DNA from: Pomacea canaliculata
Taxonomy: Eukaryota > Mollusca > Gastropoda > Architaenioglossa > Ampullariidae
Reading direction: 5' to 3'
NCBI RefSeq assembly: GCF_003073045.1
Contig: NC_037592.1
Coordinates: 12,924,007-12,988,006, forward strand
DNA: 64,000 nt
The notes beneath the pieces are model-generated. The model saw only the letters and a list, made by a program, of their open reading frames with translations, did no database searches and had not been told where the DNA came from. This document shows positions 11,270 to 22,755 of the stretch, one piece after another. Each line of letters begins with the position of its first letter. The stretch's first letter is position 1. The translations under genes and the position numbers were made by a program.

Positions 11270-14200
11270 GTAGGGCACATTTCTGGCTCTCGTAATCAGT
11301 ACCAGCAGACTGTATATTAATTGTTGCTTCTTTTAAATTAACGACCACATTACTTTCTATTTATTCTTTACCCTTTCCTGTCTGTTTGGCTGTGATGGCA
11401 ATCTGGGCTTGATCCCGAGCATCTCTCTTTCTCCTTTTCCTTTTTCCTTATTGCTTTTACGCTCATTCTGGAGACTGATGGTTTATCGTGAAGGTTGACC
11501 TGGATGTCGGAATGCACTCCGAGTTTGAGCGAAGGCATCTGGAAGCCAGCATCCTGCCCAAGGATCTGGTAGACGGCGGCCAGCGCAGCTCCGCTGTGGA
11601 CTATCTGTCGAGTCATGGGAGCAGGTACACAACTGTTGCTTCTTCGTGCAGTCTTTTGTCTTCAACACTAGTTTGCCTGTGTCTGCTGGTGATTCCCGGT
11701 CTTTTCTTTTATTAATAATTCTTAATGCTATTAGTTAAAGTTAAGATACTGTATGTAAAAGCTGATGAATAGATTTGTTTGCATACCTGCAGTCTTTTAG
11801 AGAAATGCGTTGAAAAAATAACAAAACTATCTTTAAAAAAACTTTAAAAGTCAGCACTAAGATGACCTCTTTACCGCCAGAGAACTGGCCAACCTGCACC
11901 GGGACATAGTGGGACTGCAGAGAGAACTGGACCTCAGCGTGGGACAGAATGTCTCGCCCTCACAGCGCGGTGCCACTACAGACCTGTCGACCTCTTCCTA
12001 CGCTCTTGACCCCACGACCCTGCCGCACGACCTCAGTCCCTACAGTCAGCGGGATCTCGATCGCGCAGTGGTGAGTTCACCTTTGTGACCTTTCTGCATG
12101 CAATGCGCTGCATATGAACTTTTTTTTTTGTGATAAGAAAGGGAGATCATTTCTAGATCAAGGTAGCAAAAGCATAGGAAGATTGTTTACTTTAAAAAAA
12201 AATTCATTCAGGTGTAAAGCCGGAAAAGTCTTCACAGCAGGAGAGTACTTTTCGGGGAATGGTCATTCCAAGAGTGTTTACAAGCTATTCAAAAGAGTGA
12301 GAGAGAAAGAGAAAAAACATCTGTGTAGATCATTCACACGAATCTGCAAAAAATAAATGATTAAATAATTTCATATGAGGCAAAATCTCATATAAAACTA
12401 GATGCATTCAAAAGTTCGAAAGAAAGGCAGCGTGTGAATGCGAAATCCGGTGGGATGCTGTCTAAGGGAAGTAACTTGCATAAGCCTACATTCTAGAGTC
12501 GTTCTTCCCTCCGCGTTTCTCATTCACAGTCGCACTTGGGACACGTTACGAATATTTGCTTAGATTTCTTTATTTTCTATTTATTTTGATGAATAACAGT
12601 GCAGGTTATTGATTATTGATTACAAGCTGAGTCAAACTGACGCTTCGTTTGTATGCCATGCTAACATTTCTGTATTTATCTAATGATAACAATAATGATA
12701 TATACTGTATTTTGTAATAATTATACAGTATTGTGCTAAAACGAGGGAAAATAGTCACTCTTCGTATTGTATTATGGAAAGGGAAAGGGGAGGATTAAAA
12801 GGAATCAACTTGTAGAAAGTGCAGAAGCGGGATAAAGTGTCTTATAGCATATCTTGTTTGTCTTCGATTATGAACATGCCAAAATGCCGATTCGCAAGTA
12901 AAAATAAAACAATGAAAGAACTAAATGCGTCCGTGTGGAGATCATTGTTTAGTGCCTTGTATTGTGGTTGGACAGATGTCGCAGGAAGTGGTTGGGGCCA
13001 GCACGCGGATGGAGCGGGGCGTGGAGGCGGCGCCACCCTGGGTCTGCATCCCCAGGACCTAGCGGTCATCGGCATGGGCAGTGCGCGCGACCTGGTGGAC
13101 ATGGCGTCACTCGTCCGCTCCACCTCCACGCGTGACGACTCTGCTCACGTGCGTGACGTCATCCACCGCCCTCGCGACCTTCAGCGGGCTCTGGATGCTC
13201 TGGGACCCCTCGGCACTGCCACCCGCACCGACGTCAGTGGTGGGTGTGCTGTTTGCGCTGCTCTTATATTAATCTTTTTACTTTTGTCATCTAGAAGTCA
13301 GTGCTGTCGTCACACTCCCACACTACCACTAGAATCATCATATTCTGCTCCCTTAAATTATTTAGTAGTATCTAGGTTATTACGTCTTCAACTTAGGGTT
13401 AATCTTATGCGTAAAGAAATTGCAGTCTAGAGACTCCAAACTGTAAATAAATAAATAGAAGTAAAAAGGAAACATTTTATGTACGTCTTGAACCATTTTG
13501 TTGTTTCGATTCCATGGCTACGCAGACCTTACCGTGGCAGCAAACACAGTCACCAAAGGCAGTTCTAGGAGCTACTCTACGTCATCTCGTCTGCTGAGCT
13601 CTGGCAGCAAGCGCCAGGGGCTGGTGTCTGGACAGACGGCGGACATAAGAACTGTCGGTGGCGCCAATAAGACCACCAGCACATCCGTTAACTTTTTGTC
13701 GCTCGCTGCGTCCCGTGATGCCATGGCCATGATGGGGGCGCAGGAATCAAGCGTGGGAAATTGTTCCTCCAGAATGATTTCGTCTTCGGATTTCTCTCGC
13801 CAGCAGGTTTCTTTCTTCGTTTTTTTTTCCACTCCCCACCCTTCCTCCTATTGCTTGTCTTTTATAGGTTTTGTTTCCTATCGTCAATCACATTGTCAAT
13901 CACAAGACAGATTATAGTCCCATATCCTTCCCATTATTGCCAGAGATTTGAGGAAGATAAGGTAGCGAGAGAGAGGATGTGATCACTGCCCGCCTGTCAC
14001 GTACAGCTGACCCTGAGAAAAATAAGATCTCTAACACCTTTCTCCCAAAGGACTTAAAAAAAGGTTATGGAAGTGTCTTCACCTTTTATGCTCAGGAAAA
14101 AATGATTAGGAAGTCAGGGATTGGTTGCAGGGAATTGAAGATGTCCACATTTCACAAAAAGGGAGAAGCCCTGAACATATCACAAATATTGGAGATGTTA

Positions 14201-14876
14201 GTATGCACAAAGGGATTACAATGTCTATTAGGTTCAGGGTTGTGATCATTGACTAGTGTACACTAATAATAAAAGCAGAGACCACCAGGCCGTGTTGCTG
14301 AGTAATGGATGGTCTTTGAATTATTTGTTCATCAGGCAAGTGAGACTAGCAGACTCAGGCGTGAACTGACGACGCCATACTCGGATCTTGGTGTTCATCG
14401 TCCTCTGCTGGGCTCCGCGGGAGTCTACAAGGTAAATGGTTACTACCTTGTAGTGCTGGCCTTTATCGCTTACAACAAATTTGAAGATCTACAACGACTA
14501 TTAAAAAGGCTGTGTTCATTCGTTACTTAAGCAGGCGGTGTATTTGTATTATTGGCTGTTAAACGCTGGTGTGTTTTCCTTGTGACTGTTAAACAGGCGG
14601 TGGAGACGCTTTTTGCCCCACACGAATCCCTTGTGTCCACCGACACGTTAACGTCATCGCGCGAACGGCTGTACGAGATGATGAAGCAGTATCAGTTCTG
14701 TGATGCAGTTATGGCCACCAACCTTCACTCCATCAAGGTAAACTACAGCTGTGTCGATCCTGGTTGCTCCCTCACTATCCATTCACGATTATACATTTCA
14801 CTAACAGCATATGTCCGTCCACCATAGTAGTTGTAGAAGACAAAACATTATTATTGATGATGAGGAGGAGGAGGAT

Positions 14877-14912
<36 letters not shown>

Positions 14913-17900
14913 TTTAAAGAACGCTTTCCTTACCAGAAGGCTAGTTTCAAACGCTTAAGGTACACAAATGTACGCGATGCTACATGTTACAGCAGGCTGC
15001 AGGTGCTATATGACATTACAGGTGCACAAGGCGATCATCTGCTCGGCCAGTGCCTATCTGTGCGGCGTGCTAAGTCAGACTAACATGGGCAAGAGGGGCG
15101 GCCGAACCCTGACCGTCCAGTTCAAGGCCGACATTCCGGCCCCCTCCCTCAACGCCTTCATCGATTTCATCTATCTCGGCCGCGTAGCGCTGTCAGTGAA
15201 AAACGCCCGTGACTTGCACGTGATGGCACGTTGTCTGCATGTGAGTGTTGTTGGCATCGATAACGACCATCTTATCTGGACACACGTTTCCAAATATTTG
15301 TGCCCAAGGACCGTATATAGAATGGACTGCTGACAGTTTTTTCCCCCGTTAATTGCTAGCATGATGCTTTTGAGTAAATGAGCTTATACTTTTTGTTATC
15401 AACACACAGAAAAAGAGCAGACGACACGAGCTCTCGCGTTGACGGAGGTCCAAAAAATCTTAACATTTTTAATGGTCTTTTGGTTGTTCGGTTCATTAGC
15501 TCCAAGGGAGAGTGGAAGTCTGCGATTTTGATTTCATTTTGGTTTTATTGTTTTGTTTTGATTTTTTTTCCTATAAGAAATAAAGAAAAAAAGCAATAAA
15601 CGTATGGCAAGTATGCTGATGACATAAAGGATTTCAGGTGCTCCATCCTTGACATTGTGGTTCCGAATGTTGGTTTTCCAAGTGCTCGCTGAAACCTGAC
15701 ACCCCACGACTTCACGAGAAGATAACCGTTGAGTTTGATAGACAAATGGCAGTTCATTCTATATACAGTCCTTATTGTTATGATGTTTGACAGTATTTTT
15801 AATAAAGCTATTTTAAAAGTCTGCTTAACACAGCCACAGTATTTATCAGATTAAGAATGCCTTTTAGAACAAGGAAATGTTGTCAATCAGATGGAGACCC
15901 TGAAGAAAGCATCCGAGGAAGTGCTGTGGACCGCGAATCTGAACAGCGACACCGATCTGAACATCCCTGAACTGCTCTTGCTGGAACAGCACGTGGACAG
16001 GCGGGACCAGGCGTGTTCCGCTAACCTTCCTTCACCTCGCGAAGCCCCGGCCACACAGGATGTGGGCGTGGTCACAGACGCTTGTCATGCCGTATCCACA
16101 TCCTCAAATGTGGCCTGTCAGACGGAGAGCAGCCCTGCCTCAGCAGCCGTCGCCATTTCCTCTTCCGGATTGTCAGGAGAGAGAAGGTCTGCCCCCAACG
16201 CCTTATGGGTAGGTGGGTTGGGCACGTTGAGCCTGAATGCCAAGGGAACGGTCAGTGTGAGAGCGAGTGGAAAGTCAGGAGGCCCCCACTCGCCAGTCAC
16301 AAACACTCCGGAGACTGCGGCACACTTAAAATCGTCGTCAGTAGTCGCTGCCACAACTAACACCACCACCATCGCCAGCGCGACTGCGCCTATAACCAAC
16401 CCTCATCACAAGAAGCAGCTGGCGTCGGAGGCCTGCAGGTCAAGGTCTGGGGCAGTCAGCGACCTCGCCAGTTCACGGCCGGTGGAAGGGCGCGGCTCGG
16501 CCATCAATGCCGTGCAGGCCGACAGCAGCGCGTCACGATCTGTCATCAAATCACGTAAGAGGCAGACATCATGTACTTCGTTAGACAAAGACATGACCTA
16601 TCCTTCCCCACTCCCCGGACAAACAGTTCGCACCATACATCATTCTTACGGGACCAGGGCTGCTGCCAGGACCCCCGCCAAAGATCTGGTCACTCCTTTT
16701 CCACAGGCTTTGTGCAAAGAAAATGGCAAATCTTCAGCCTCCAGCCTTCCCAAGCCCAAAATGGAAACCAGTGGTGCAGGTTCCGCTGCGATCCTTATGT
16801 CGGATGAGGTCTGGGCCAACAGACTCAGATGATCAAACATCGTGGAAGAACATTAAAGGGACGTATAGTGGACGTTCTGAGTTCGGAGGGGTTTAAAACC
16901 ATCTCATCGTCGTCTCCCAACCTCCCACCGACCGCATCTGGTTCGATTCCAAACACTCGTGAGAGGCAAGATGTTCAAAATCCATCGGCTCTGCCAAACC
17001 TGTTCTTGCCAGCAACAACGTCTGCTGACTTGTCGACCTTGGCCGTGCCGTCAATGGTTTCTCTGGTCGCGACGACAACGCCACCGCAGCAGACGACACC
17101 AAAGGGCTACCGCAAGCGTCTGATCCAGTCCGTAGCCTCGGAGTCGCAGCGAGTTAGCCAGCTGCTGGCGGAACAAGCGGCTGCGGCTGCTGCAGCGGCA
17201 ATGGCTGCCGAAGCGGCCGAAAGCGGCAAGTATGGCGGCCAGGATGCGGACACTGGCGTCAGCCCAGGGAGGGAGACGATATCTTCGAGCGAGCGGGCTG
17301 CCACGAAGCTGGTCTCGCCCCAGGCGCCACCTGCTGGTGATCTGACCAAGTCGCACAGCAGTGGAGATGGCGAACAAGCTAACTCATCTGTTGTCCCTGC
17401 GGCTGCCCCGAAACGGAGGAAGAAAGCCAAATCAAGGTCAGGAAGTGTGCGCGTGTACTTTTAGAGAAAAGACAGGAAATTATTCATAAAGAGATTGTCT
17501 TTCTGTTGGATAATTAAGAGGAAGAACGGGGGAAGGAAGGCTGGGTGATGCTGAAACAAAGGAATGTGGTGGATAGGAGAATGACAAAGGGAGGGTAGGC
17601 AGAAAAGAGAGAGTTTGACAACGATAACACGCGTAGATTTATTTTTAATGGGTGTAAATAAAAAAAAAATGGAAAGAATCTTGAACATAAATGCGACCTT
17701 ATTGATAAAATTTTGAGAGCCTGTACGGGTTATGAAGATTAGCACACGATTTATTTGCTTGCGACAGAGCATACCTATCATTTATGACTTTTCTTCTTGT
17801 GGCAGCGGAGGAGTGAGGGTTCGAGCTCCGCCTAAGAAACGCGCTAAGATGGAGCTTGCCGAGCTGGAGAAAATGATGAGAGAGGAGACGGAGGAAGAAG

Positions 17901-20900
17901 ATGAAGAGGAGGATTCAGGGTTGGCTGGCACGCCCTCTGCGGGCGAGGCGCTGGTTCAAGCAGGAACTCCCACGAAAGAGAGCGAGCGGCAAAAGCACGT
18001 GGAGCTGCAGTCCCAGCAGACGACTTCTGGTCGGCGAGCAAAGGTTAGTGGAAGGATAAAGGACTGCCAATATTAGCTGTTATTATCTCGATTTTTCGCA
18101 CTGTCAGATACCTTATAAATTGACCCCTTACCACTAGTACAATCTTATGTTTCTCACGATATCAGCTACCGTACAAAGAAGGGCGGCGCGCCCGGTGGAT
18201 CAAGAACGACCGTCTGACGCACCTGGTCATTCAGCTGAGCGTCTGCGCCCTGGACCTGCCGGAGGGGGACAAGCGACACTACCAGTGCCGGCTATGTAGC
18301 AACGAGTTCATGGTGCCCCGCCGCTGCATCTCGCACGTCTTGACCACCCACAAAATCCCGGAAGAGGAAGTCCTCGACAACATCTCTGTGCGCAGACGTG
18401 ACGGGGACGACAGTGATCCCACGGTAAAGAGGGGGAAATGAATCTGCTGAAGAAGGCAGTTGATAACTCTAGCTGTGGCTATGTATTGTATTCGCTTAAG
18501 CCACGCAAAATGCATGGATCCCAATTTGTCTTTTCATTATTTATTGTACAGTGGAACCTCAGTTAGCGAACGCCTCGGATAGCGAATATTTCGGTTAACG
18601 AACAAAAATTTCGTTAAAAGTTTGTCTCGGATAGCGAACAAAATTTCGGATAACGAACAGCCACGTGAACCACACGTGACCGACCAGCATGTCATCATTC
18701 TCGCTCGAGACACAGTTACGATCAGTCGTTCCTTATCTGTAGCATCCTTCTTATTTAGTAATTTTTGTGCTTTATTTTAATAAGATAATCCTCAATCATG
18801 GCTCCAAAGAAGATTAAGACCAATTAATAGTAGTGAGGTAATGACAAGGAAGCGGCCAACAAATGAATTGAAAAAGGAAATGATTTCAAAGTATGAAGGT
18901 GGCATGCGTCTGTCGGATATGTGATGTCGTATTACCGCAGAGTTTTACAAAAAAGACAGAAGGAACAGACACTGGACAAGATTTTTCCTTTAACCTCAAA
19001 GCTACAGAAAAGGGAAGTCGCCCCCGATTTTATAATGTCACGTGTGCTCGTGGAGGGAGAATCAAAGCAGTAATTCCACCCCTTCCTCCCTTCCCCTGTT
19101 TCCAACCACGCCGTCAAAACGGCAAGTTTTCTGATGTTTAAATGCTTTCGTTAATGTTTTTTGTTTATTTAACTCCATTTATATTGCATTATAACTGTTC
19201 TCATTAAAACAAATACCTTTATAGCCTGTAACTTTCAAATATTAGCGAGTCAACAGGGGCTGGGAACCAATGAAATCTATTTCCTTTATTTCTTATGGAA
19301 AAAATTGTTTCGGATAACGAACATTTCAGAAAACGAACAGCTTTCCAGAACGGATTAAGTTCGTTAACCGAGGTTCCACTGTACTTTATGCATTATCAAA
19401 AAATATTTAAGCCGCGGTTAAATAGTTTGGACCCCAATCACCGCTGCTTAATGGCCCTACACTCTACCTATAACCTTTGCAGAGGAAATCCTTTATTATC
19501 TTTACATAGTTTAAGTTGTCGTTCTTGGCGTTGTTCTCGTCATCCGTGTTTCTGTCACTCAGTATTTTGAGCTGCTTATTCGTTGCAGATGTGCGACATC
19601 TGTGGCTACAAGAGTCGTGATGGCCATACATACTACCTTCACTACCACAAATACTTCAAACATGGAGTGCCTTTACCCAAGGGATGGAGTGTGTACAAGT
19701 GTGACGTGTGTGGAAAGGAACTTTTTACTAAATTTCAGCTCAAGGTCAGTCCAGAGAAGTAATTGTTAGTCAGGTCACAGCTGTTATAATGCTGTCACAG
19801 CTTTGGTCATAGTTGTTTTAATTCTGGACAACAATTTATCATCGCGTCATGAATATGGCCCATGGGTGACTTACAATTGCCAACCTCTTGCTCTGTAATT
19901 ATCGGTCCTGTTGGCCATGTTGTGTTTGTTGGGAGTTGGGGAAGGGCAGGCAGGCCAATGACAACTAAGTGTGATCTGTGCAGGACCACAAGCGCGCGCA
20001 CGAGGAGAAGACGCCGTTCGTGTGCGAAATGTGCGGCAAGGGCTTTCAGACGCGCACGTGCCTGCACAGCCACGTCTTCCACCGCCACAACAAAGAAAAA
20101 AAGCACTCGTGCGACAAATGCGAAAAGACGTTTAAAACCAAGTAAGGCGCTTTCATCTCTGTGTGTGAAAAGATAAGATAATGGAGGTGATGGCAATGGT
20201 GGTGGGAGGTTCTTGTCAGGAGTAACAAAGATTGTGGTCTTTGAGTCGTCTGCCGATGGCTTAGTGACCGACTTTTTTTTTCCCAGGACGCAGCTGCATA
20301 TGCACATTCGCACGCACACCGGTGAGAGGCCGTTCGCCTGCCCGCAGTGCACCTACCGTTCCACAACCCGCGGGAACATGCGCATGCACCTCGTCAACAG
20401 GCACAAGATGGCGCCCGAGGTATCACGTGACGTCATGCAGGACGTCAAGCCCGACACGGACCCTGCGGCTGCCGCGCGCGCGCAGCAACTGATGGCGAAA
20501 GGTGAGCGTCAAGTTACAACCGTATTGCAGTTAATTTGTTACCAGTCTACAGGTTGCAGGGTAATACGGAGAAAAGTGTTTCGAGACGAAGATTTCTGGC
20601 AAACTCATTTTCAGATTTTGGCGTCCAGCTAGATTTATTTTTTTATTCTAACTGTTGGCAAAATTCACAATGATTTTCTTGAGGTAGGGGTTAGGGTCTC
20701 GACTTCCTCTTAGACGAAGGAATCGTTCTACTTCTCTCTGTGTGTTTGTTTGTGTGTATTGTTGTTATTGTGTATGAAAAATTATCTTTATCACATTTGT
20801 GCCCAGCAGAATCTCAACGACCGCCAGAGACAGTAATAACGGATGTGTTCGGCCAGCCAGCCGAAACAAAAGGCCGAACGAAAACCAGAAGGAGGAAGAA

Positions 20901-22038
20901 GAAAGAATCTTGCAGCACCAAGGGTAGCAACGAGAAGTCGGCCTTGCCAGGGATCGCCTGCTTGCCGGAGAAGCTCGGGGCAGACATAGAGTCGAGCGAC
21001 ATGGAGCAATTCCTCAAAACCGCCACAGACGACAGAGCGGTCGACGAGGACATTGCTTTGCGCATGCGCATGGATGAGGAGGGAGGATTCCCGGAGGTGG
21101 AGGAGCAGCTAGTGAGTCGGGCCTACATGATGCTGGTGCCGGCCGGCGGCGGGGCCGGGGCAGGTGCGGACGACAGCAGCAAAGGCGAGGACGGCAACAA
21201 CGTCATAACGCTGCAAGCCACGGGTGGCCTACCCACCGCGGGGCTAGGACTAGACGTACCCGGGGAGGTGGCCACCACCTTAGCTCTCCTCCCGCCAGGG
21301 CTGGAGTCCGTGTTCTATGCGCACCCGCCCAGCAGCCTGCCTACCTCAGCAACCTCAGCCACCACCGCCACCGCCATCATCGTTCCGGAGAATCTCATGC
21401 ACACGTTCCAGCAGCAGCACCATCCGTGCTTCTACACTCACCACCACCAGCAGCAGCAACAGCAGCCGTTCGCTAGCTTCACCGTGGTGGGAGCGGCGAC
21501 CACCGCCGTGCACCCGCTGACCTCCCACGATCTGGTCATGCAGGCGACGACCCTCAACCCTCACGCTGTCAAGGGAGACGACCACTTAGTCGGGGTGGAC
21601 GGAGGGGTGGTTGATCTAGGGGGTGTGGAAGTGCAGGTGGTGGAAGGCGGGGCCTTGAGGCAGGGGGAGCTGGCGCTACAGCAGGTGGCTTCGGCCGGGG
21701 GGGCAGTCTCATCCTCCTTCGTCCAGCAGTCCATCGTCACCTGCCCGGACCCCCCACACGCCCCCCAGGTGCACCTGTACATGCAGCACTCCCCCATCAG
21801 CCCCCCTGCCCCTCTTTCGCCAACGCCGACCTACGACGCCATCACCCCGACCCCCGCCGCCTTCAAGCAGGAGTCCGACCCCTTCCACGACCCACTGACG
21901 TCAGTGGCGAGTGCTGCAGCACTGACTGATCATTCTCAAGCACAGCAACAGCATTACGAGGCCAGCCTGCTGCAGGTGTACTACCAGCAACAGCAGCAAC
22001 AACAGCAGCAACAGCAGTTCTATTCCCAGAACTATTGA
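10468..22038 (+). CDS. Large BTB/POZ and C2H2 zinc-finger protein (putative transcription factor), about 15 exons
   Basis: Exons by splice signals and frame: 10468-11269, 11494-11624, 11881-12070, about 12976-13239, 13526-13806, 14336-14431, 14597-14737, 15022-15240, about 15868-17436, 17806-18043, 18166-18423, 19589-19744, 19984-20141, 20287-20501 and 20810-22038 (TGA). The product is about 1980 residues. It has an N-terminal Ala run and Tyr-His repeat region, a BTB domain at about residues 610-710, a long Ser/Ala-rich linker with basic clusters (PKRRKKAKSR, PPKKRAK), six C2H2 fingers and a Gln-rich tail. BTB-ZF proteins act in the nucleus as sequence-specific, often repressive, transcription factors that dimerise through BTB. 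The start is the first ATG after an in-frame stop at 10384. Frame problems: inside exon 1 at about 11140-11152, inside the exon near 16826, and at the joins 12070/12976 and 15240/15868. No orthologue name is assigned. Confidence 0.85.
14597..15240 (+). CDS. BTB/POZ domain exons (14597-14737 and 15022-15240)
   Basis: The two exons join in phase 0 across GTAAAC...ACAG. The product reads LYEMMKQYQFCDAVM, then IKVHKAIICSASAYLCGVL, then a strand/helix segment ending FIDFIYLGRVAL and NARDLHVMARCLH. These match the BTB order: helix, FCDV, F--HK-VL-A-S-YF, F--FLEY-YTG, A--L-V. The usual last helix of the fold probably continues in the next exon, where QGNVVNQMETLKKA reads like it. The donor at 15241 (GTGAGT) is phase 0 but that frame needs phase 1, so either one base is missing or the GT four bases further on is used. 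Confidence 0.8.
14868..14911 (+). repeat. (GAT/GAG)n trinucleotide microsatellite in intron
   Basis: GAGGAGGAGGATTAGG followed by a run of GAT trinucleotides, between the two BTB exons. Confidence 0.85.
15868..17436 (+). CDS. Large Ser/Thr/Ala-rich linker exon between BTB domain and zinc fingers
   Basis: About 520 residues of low-complexity, probably disordered protein rich in Ser, Ala and Thr. It begins with the likely end of the BTB fold and includes a ten-residue Ala stretch inside EQAAAAAAAAMAAEA and a basic cluster PKRRKKAKSR that could be a nuclear localisation signal. Near 16826 the frame ending DEVWANRLR meets TGA, while the frame one base back continues MIKHRGRTLKGRIVDVL and stays open to the donor at 17437 (phase 2). 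That donor matches the next exon at 17806 exactly, so a missing base near 16826 is likely. Confidence 0.65.
18166..20501 (+). CDS. Six C2H2 zinc fingers over four exons
   Basis: Exons 18166-18423, 19589-19744, 19984-20141 and 20287-20501 join in frame. The fingers in order begin YQCRLCSNEF, MCDICGYKS, YKCDVCGKEL, FVCEMCGKGF, HSCDKCEKTF and FACPQCTYRS, each with its His pair. The classic linker HTGERP sits between fingers 5 and 6. Finger 3 is split by the 19744/19984 intron and finger 5 by the 20141/20287 intron, so the intron positions are not one-per-finger. The array should bind DNA. Residue choice at recognition-helix positions is visible but no target site is predicted here. Confidence 0.9.
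18549..19381 (+). mobile_element. pogo/Tigger-type DNA transposon, internally decayed, in intron
   Basis: The element starts CAGTGGAACCTC at 18549 and ends GAGGTTCCACTG at 19381. These are inverted ends, and each side is flanked by TA, the Tc1/mariner superfamily target duplication. The terminal regions carry repeated TTCGGATAACGAAC-like subterminal motifs on both sides. Inside, MAPKKIKTN begins at 18798, then stops. KRPTNELKKEMISKYEGG at about 18850-18905 matches the N-terminal DNA-binding part of Tigger transposases. The element is only 833 bp and lacks any DDE domain, so it is a non-autonomous deletion derivative. It sits between zinc-finger exons 1 and 2 of the host gene. Confidence 0.85.
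20810..22038 (+). CDS. Last exon of the BTB-zinc-finger gene: acidic, Gly/Pro/Gln-rich tail
   Basis: A 409-residue tail continues the frame from 20501 (phase 1). It opens with a basic stretch KTRRRKKKES, then runs through acidic, Gly-rich and Pro-rich parts. It contains a HHHQQQQQQ tract and ends in an eleven-Gln run and FYSQNY. Such tails are commonly activation or phase-separating regions (inference). The Gln run is encoded by mixed CAG/CAA codons, which lowers repeat instability. Confidence 0.85.
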
Positions 22039-22181
22039 CAGTTACTAAATCCGGCTCAGTTCTTTAGTGTGTGGTTTATTAACACACCAACTGCTACTGA
22101 GAGCTTAGTATTTTGAGATTTTTCAGTCGAGTTTGTTTGCTACTTCACTATTTTGAAAATGTAATCATATCTGCTACAAAA

Positions 22182-22331
22182 CATTACATAAGAGGTGCCT
22201 GTTTTGTAACGGACTGAAAAAAATTACCTAAGAGGTGCATGTTTTCTAATTGGGTAAAAGAGAATTGCATAAGAGGTGTGTGTTTTTGGCTGAAAAGCAT
22301 TACACGAGGTATGTGTTTTGTAACGGGTTGC
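22182..22331 (+). repeat. Four-copy diverged tandem repeat (about 33-41 bp) in probable 3' UTR
   Basis: Four head-to-tail copies share the core ATTACATAAGAGGTGYNTG followed by TTTTGTAACGGGYTG. Copies start near 22182, 22223, 22263 and 22299. They begin 140 bases past the zinc-finger gene's stop and lie before the AATAAA at 22750-22755, so they are probably transcribed. Confidence 0.75.
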
Positions 22332-22749
22332 CTTTAATAGATAATCTTTTTTTCTTTTATTTCTAGTGCAGAAAAAGTTAAGTGTTACTGAAGTTAGTTT
22401 GTCGAAAAGAGGAAACCATGAAATTTTGGAATAGGACAGAGAAAGTGATAGATGTTTCGAAAACCAGCCGAGTATTTAAGCTTCTATTTATTCACCTAAT
22501 AATAATAATATTGGTGGAATTGCCTTTTCTAGGTGTGCATGCTTATGCTGGTGTATATATATATGTGTGTGTGTGTGCGCGCATTTGTGATTGTGCGTGT
22601 GTGCTTTTTTTTAATACCGAAAGCGAGTATATGTTACATTTACCTGAATAATTCCTCGAATTCTGAGGGCTGTTTGTTCATTGATTAGCAGTATTGATTT
22701 CGCTTCATTTGCAAATGTACGAACTAGTTAATTTTATGAAATTGTTAAA

Positions 22750-22755
22750 AATAAA
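22750..22755 (+). promoter_or_regulatory. Candidate polyadenylation signal AATAAA of the zinc-finger gene
   Basis: This AATAAA lies about 710 bases after the stop codon at 22038. A T-rich stretch follows. It is a candidate only; no cleavage-site data are available. Confidence 0.45.

Noticed and set aside
19807-20352. 181-residue minus-strand open frame
   Set aside because: Antisense to zinc-finger exons 19984-20141 and 20287-20501, whose C2H2 pattern is unmistakable.
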